Source of the DNA: an uncultured Oscillibacter sp.
Lineage (GTDB): Bacteria > Bacillota > Clostridia > Oscillospirales > Oscillospiraceae
Direction of reading: 5' to 3'
DNA: 8,469 nt
NCBI GenBank assembly: GCA_910588005.1
Contig: CAJUQM010000073.1
Coordinates: forward strand, 1-8,469
The notes beneath the pieces are model-generated. The model was not told the origin of the DNA and ran no database searches. It saw only the letters and a program-made list of their open reading frames with translations. Made by a program: the position numbers and the translations under genes. Every line of letters starts with the position of its first letter. Positions within the stretch are counted from its first letter, which is position 1. Shown piece by piece: positions 5,689-8,469 of this stretch.

Positions 5689-6867
5689 ATGAATAATAAC
5701 GAGATGCTGCTGCTGAAGCTGGGCGAGGTGGTTTTAAAAGGCCAGAACCGCCGGTCCTTTGAGGACCGGCTTGTCACCAACGTCCGGCGGCGGCTGAAAA
5801 AGTGCGGCAGCTTTCAGGTCTATGTCCGCCAGAGTACAATTTACGCCGAGCCGGTGAGTGAAAGCTGCGATCTGGAGGCCGCCTGGCAGGCTGCCCGGCA
5901 GGTGTTCGGCGTGGTGAGCGTCGCCCGGGCGGTCCCCTGTGAGAAGGAGGTTCCCGCCATTGTGGAGACCGCGAGGACATATCTGGCGGAGGAATTTGCC
6001 AGGGCCGGGAGCTTTAAGGTGGAGAGCAAACGGGCGGATAAGAACTACCCGATGAACTCCATTCAGGTCTCCCAGGCCGTGGGAGGAGACCTGGCGGAGC
6101 TGTTTCCCGATGTGGCGGTGGACGTCCACAACCCGGATCTGACGGTCTACGTGGAGATCCGGGAGAAGCACGCCTATGTCCATGCACCCGCCGTCCCCGG
6201 GGCCGGCGGTCTGCCGGTGGGCATGGGGGGGCATGCCGTCTCCCTCCTCTCCGGGGGACTGGACAGCCCGGTGTCCTCCTGGATGATGGCCCGCCGTGGA
6301 GTGGAGCTGGAGATGGTGCACTTTGTCTCCCCGCCCTACACCTCCCAGCAGGCTCAGGACAAGGTGCTGGAGCTGGCCCAGCAGCTGACGGCCTGGTGCG
6401 GCCGGATGCTGGTCCACATCGTGCCCTTCACGGAGATTCAGGAGGAGATCCGCCGCAAGTGCCCGGAGGAGTATTTCACCCTTATCATGCGCCGCTTTAT
6501 GATGCGCCTGGCGGAGGCTGTGGCGCGCCGGGCCGGGGCGAAGGCCTTGATCACCGGCGAGTCCCTGGGGCAGGTGGCCAGCCAGACCATGATGGCGCTG
6601 GCCGCCACGGACGATGTGGCCGCCATGCCCGTCCTCCGGCCCCTCATCGGCATGGATAAGGTGGAGATCATCCGCATGGCCCGGGAGATCGGGACCTACG
6701 AGACCTCCATCCTGCCCTATGAGGACTGCTGCACCGTGTTCACTCCCCGCCATCCCGCCACACGGCCCAGCCTGGACGAGGTGCGGAAGGCGGAGTCCGC
6801 CCTGGACGTAGAGACCTTGGTGGCCAAATCCCTGGAGGGGGAGACCTGGCTGCGGGTAAAGCCGTAA
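5689..6867 (+). CDS. thiI: tRNA uracil 4-sulfurtransferase ThiI, short form without rhodanese domain
   Basis: Adenylates U8 of tRNA and transfers sulfur to make 4-thiouridine; in some organisms the protein also supplies sulfur for the thiamine thiazole. 392 residues. An N-terminal ferredoxin-like domain (MLLLKLGEVVLKGQNR) and a THUMP domain fill roughly residues 1-165. The PP-loop ATPase domain follows, with SGGLDSP at 188-194 and YEDCCTVFTPRHP, which contains Cys347-Cys348; one of these corresponds to the conserved catalytic-domain cysteine (Cys344 in E. coli). The roughly 90-residue C-terminal rhodanese domain of the 482-residue E. coli protein is absent, as in Bacillus subtilis ThiI (about 400 residues), where a dedicated NifS-like desulfurase supplies sulfur. 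No such desulfurase is next to it here. The ATG at 5689 is set by GGAGG eight bases upstream. cinA follows after 93 bp on the same strand. Confidence 0.96.
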   Translation: MNNNEMLLLKLGEVVLKGQNRRSFEDRLVTNVRRRLKKCGSFQVYVRQSTIYAEPVSESCDLEAAWQAARQVFGVVSVARAVPCEKEVPAIVETARTYLAEEFARAGSFKVESKRADKNYPMNSIQVSQAVGGDLAELFPDVAVDVHNPDLTVYVEIREKHAYVHAPAVPGAGGLPVGMGGHAVSLLSGGLDSPVSSWMMARRGVELEMVHFVSPPYTSQQAQDKVLELAQQLTAWCGRMLVHIVPFTEIQEEIRRKCPEEYFTLIMRRFMMRLAEAVARRAGAKALITGESLGQVASQTMMALAATDDVAAMPVLRPLIGMDKVEIIRMAREIGTYETSILPYEDCCTVFTPRHPATRPSLDEVRKAESALDVETLVAKSLEGETWLRVKP

Positions 6868-6960
6868 CGTCTGCCCATCCGGCGGGGCGGTCCCACGGGA
6901 GCCGGGTCCCCGCCTCCGCGGCGGCAGCCGCATACTCCTTATAAAAAAGAAGGTAATCCG
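6868..6960 (+). other. GC-rich thiI-cinA spacer with weak stems, no clear promoter or terminator
   Basis: GGCGGGG (6881-6887) and CCCCGCC (6908-6914) are perfect 7-bp complements with inner partial pairing, followed by GCGGC-GGCA-GCCGC (6918-6931). No T-run follows them directly. AAGAAGG at 6947-6953 is the cinA ribosome binding site, seven bases before the ATG. The stems may modulate read-through or mRNA stability; co-transcription of thiI and cinA is likely. Confidence 0.4.
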
Positions 6961-8214
6961 ATGTCTCACACCGCTGAAATTATCGCCGTCGGCACCGAAC
7001 TGCTCCTAGGCAATATTGTCAACACCAACGCCCAGGCCATCTCCCAGAGTCTGTCCGCCCTGGGGATCAACGTCTTCTGGCACACCGTGGTGGGCGACAA
7101 CCCGGAGCGTCTGAAAGAGGCCGTGGAGATCGCCCGCCGCCGGGCGGATATCATCATCACCACAGGGGGCCTGGGACCCACCTACGACGATTTGACAAAG
7201 CAGACCGTCTGTCAGGTCTTTGGGGAAAAACTGGTATTTCACCCGGAGATTCTGGAGGAGATCCGCGCCTTTTACGAGACGGCCCTCCATGTCCCCATGC
7301 CGGAGAACAACACCCAGCAGGCGGAGCTGCCCGAGCACGGCGTGATCTTTGACAATCCCGTGGGCACCGCTCCCGGCTGCGCCTTTGAGAGCGGCGGCGT
7401 CCACGTCCTCATGCTCCCCGGCCCGCCCCACGAGATGGCGGCCATGCTCCGCCGCCATGCGGAACCCTACCTCCGGGGGCTATCCCGTGAGGTCATCGTC
7501 TCCCATGACATTATGACCTTTGGCATGGGGGAGTCCTCGGTGGAGGAACTGCTCCGCGAGAGAATGACCCACATGACCAACCCCACCCTGGCCACCTACG
7601 CCAAGCCCTTTGAGGTGCGCCTTCGGGCCACCGCCAAGGCGGAGAGCGGGGAGGAGGCGGAGACCCTGCTGGCTCCGGTTGTGGAGCTGGTGCGAAATAC
7701 GCTGGGCGACGCGGTCTACGGCGTGGACGTATCCGGCCTTGCAGAGGTGTGCCTTGCCGGACTGCGGGAGAGGAATATGACCTTCGCCACGGCGGAGAGC
7801 TGTACCGGAGGCCGTGTGGCGGAGCAGATCACCGCCCTGCCGGGAGCCTCCAAGGTCTACCGGGGCGGCGTGGTCAGCTACTGGACGGAGGTCAAGGGCC
7901 GGGTGCTGGGCGTGCCCCAGGATATTTTGGATACATACGGTCCGGTGTCGGAGGAGTGCGCCAGGGCCATGGCGGAGGGCGCCCGGAGAATCACCGGAGC
8001 GGAGATCGCCGTGTCCGTCACCGGAGCGGCGGGGCCGGACCCCGACGAGCGGGGCGTGCCGGTGGGGGTTGTCTATGTGGGCCTTGCCGCACCGGAGGGG
8101 ACGTTCTGCCGCAGGTTAGACTTTGGCCGGCGGCGGAGGGACCGCATTCGGGGGCTGGCGGCAAATCACGCCTTTGACGTGATCCGGCGGTATCTGGCGG
8201 GTTTGCCCATCTGA
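6961..8214 (+). CDS. cinA: CinA: competence/damage-inducible protein, two-domain nicotinamide-nucleotide amidase
   Basis: 417 residues, the full-length two-domain form. The N-terminal MoaB/MogA-like domain (about 1-170; AVGTELLLGNIVNTN, TTGGLGPTYDDLT at 67-79) matches the COG1058 part, which in some CinA proteins has ADP-ribose pyrophosphatase activity. After a linker comes the C-terminal PncC domain (about 255-415), which deamidates NMN to nicotinate mononucleotide in pyridine nucleotide salvage. Its conserved residues are present: Ser280 in AESCTGG, Tyr307 and Lys312 in GGVVSYWTEVK (same spacing as Ser31/Tyr58/Lys63 of E. coli PncC), SVTGAAGPD at 352-360 and an Arg-rich stretch at 390-397. 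Both domains look intact. In many Firmicutes cinA lies just upstream of recA; here it is followed by a terminator and a convergent flagellin gene, so that linkage is absent. Confidence 0.96.
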   Translation: MSHTAEIIAVGTELLLGNIVNTNAQAISQSLSALGINVFWHTVVGDNPERLKEAVEIARRRADIIITTGGLGPTYDDLTKQTVCQVFGEKLVFHPEILEEIRAFYETALHVPMPENNTQQAELPEHGVIFDNPVGTAPGCAFESGGVHVLMLPGPPHEMAAMLRRHAEPYLRGLSREVIVSHDIMTFGMGESSVEELLRERMTHMTNPTLATYAKPFEVRLRATAKAESGEEAETLLAPVVELVRNTLGDAVYGVDVSGLAEVCLAGLRERNMTFATAESCTGGRVAEQITALPGASKVYRGGVVSYWTEVKGRVLGVPQDILDTYGPVSEECARAMAEGARRITGAEIAVSVTGAAGPDPDERGVPVGVVYVGLAAPEGTFCRRLDFGRRRRDRIRGLAANHAFDVIRRYLAGLPI

Positions 8215-8223
8215 AAGGAATTT

Positions 8224-8253
8224 AAGAGACGGCGGCTGTTGCCGCCGTCTCTT
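8224..8253 (+). terminator. Terminator of cinA
   Basis: AAGAGACGGCGGC-TGTT-GCCGCCGTCTCTT: perfect 13-bp stem with a four-base loop, ten bases after the cinA stop. The T-run is displaced (GATGTTTT), so termination may be less than complete. Confidence 0.8.
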
Positions 8254-8297
8254 GATGTTTTAGGCCGTCCCGCCCGGGGAAATGACCTTGGGAGAGA

Positions 8298-8327
8298 GAC
8301 AGGAGCGGGCCGCAGCCCGCCCCTGTC
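8298..8327 (-). terminator. Terminator of the flagellin gene
   Basis: On the minus strand GACAGGGGCGGGC-TGCG-GCCCGCTCCTGTC forms a 13-bp stem with one G-U pair, about 37 bases after the flagellin stop. It is followed by TCTCTCTCC, a weak pyrimidine tail. It faces the cinA terminator 45 bp away. Confidence 0.7.
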
Positions 8328-8364
8328 AGGGTTTGATCCTGTTTTCCAAGAACGGATGTCGGAA

Positions 8365-8469
8365 TTAGCCCAGCAGCTGGAGAACGCCCTGGGGAACGGC
8401 ATTGGCCTGGGCCAGCATGGCCTGGGCGGACTGGATCAGGATGTTGTTCTTGGTGTAGGCCATCATCTC
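8365..8469 (-). CDS. Flagellin, C-terminal end only
   Basis: The last 34 codons and stop of a gene that continues beyond the right edge. The tail reads EMMAYTKNNILIQSAQAML, then AQANAVPQGVLQLLG. This is the hallmark C-terminal D0 helix of flagellins (NILxQAxxAMLAQANxxPQxVLxLL), the part that packs inside the filament core and carries export and chaperone contacts. The protein is exported by the flagellar type III apparatus and polymerises outside the cell. The ending is a complete family ending with no truncation. Length and variable region cannot be judged. It implies a motile organism, or at least one that retains flagellar genes. Confidence 0.93.
   Translation of the reverse strand, partial: EMMAYTKNNILIQSAQAMLAQANAVPQGVLQLLG

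Noticed and set aside
6940..6945. TATAAA as a -10 box for cinA
   Set aside because: It is only about 15 bases before the ATG, overlaps the ribosome binding region and has no -35 partner in the GC-rich spacer.
5734..6969. 411-codon open frame on the minus strand opposite thiI
   Set aside because: Antisense to a clear ThiI; composition rich in His, Gly, Pro and Arg with no family resemblance and no ribosome binding site that would support it.

Overview
The window looks like chromosomal DNA of an anaerobic, GC-rich, probably motile Clostridia. My best guess is a gut Oscillospiraceae relative, in the Flavonifractor/Lawsonibacter/Oscillibacter neighbourhood. This is inferred from pyruvate:ferredoxin oxidoreductase, an iron-sulfur flavoprotein, a Gram-positive-type ThiI without rhodanese domain, a flagellin C-terminus, strong AGGAGG ribosome binding sites and sigma-A-type promoters lying in short AT-rich islands. 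Species cannot be set from the sequence alone.

Layout, left to right. (1) Positions 1-2539, minus strand: the first 846 codons of a pyruvate:ferredoxin oxidoreductase (nifJ), cut by the left edge. (2) 2540-2825: a divergent AT-rich control region. It holds a near-consensus nifJ promoter, a 90-nt leader with competing hairpins, a Rex-like operator candidate, a 17-bp palindrome and an extended -10 promoter for the next gene. (3) 2826-4343, plus: YifB/ComM-type AAA+ ATPase. (4) 4344-4378: a strong hairpin shared as terminator by two convergent genes. (5) 4386-5012, minus: an iron-sulfur flavoprotein with the compact CX2CX2CX7C motif and its own promoter. (6) 5199-5564, plus: a small unknown protein (DUF6809-like at best) whose last 26 codons and stop lie inside an 89-bp nested palindromic element. 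(7) 5689-6867 thiI and 6961-8214 cinA, both plus, probably one transcript starting from an extended -10 promoter. (8) 8215-8364: two back-to-back terminator hairpins. (9) 8365-8469, minus: the last 34 codons of a flagellin.

Functionally this is mostly housekeeping: central pyruvate metabolism with ferredoxin reduction, redox flavoprotein chemistry, tRNA 4-thiouridine/thiamine sulfur transfer, pyridine nucleotide recycling and motility. I see no multi-gene novel system such as a defence island, CRISPR array, prophage or biosynthetic cluster. The least explained parts are the palindromic element at 5484-5572, which appears to supply the end of a coding sequence, and the layered regulatory signals upstream of nifJ. 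The very long open frames antisense to nifJ, yifB and thiI are best read as by-products of GC-biased codon use.
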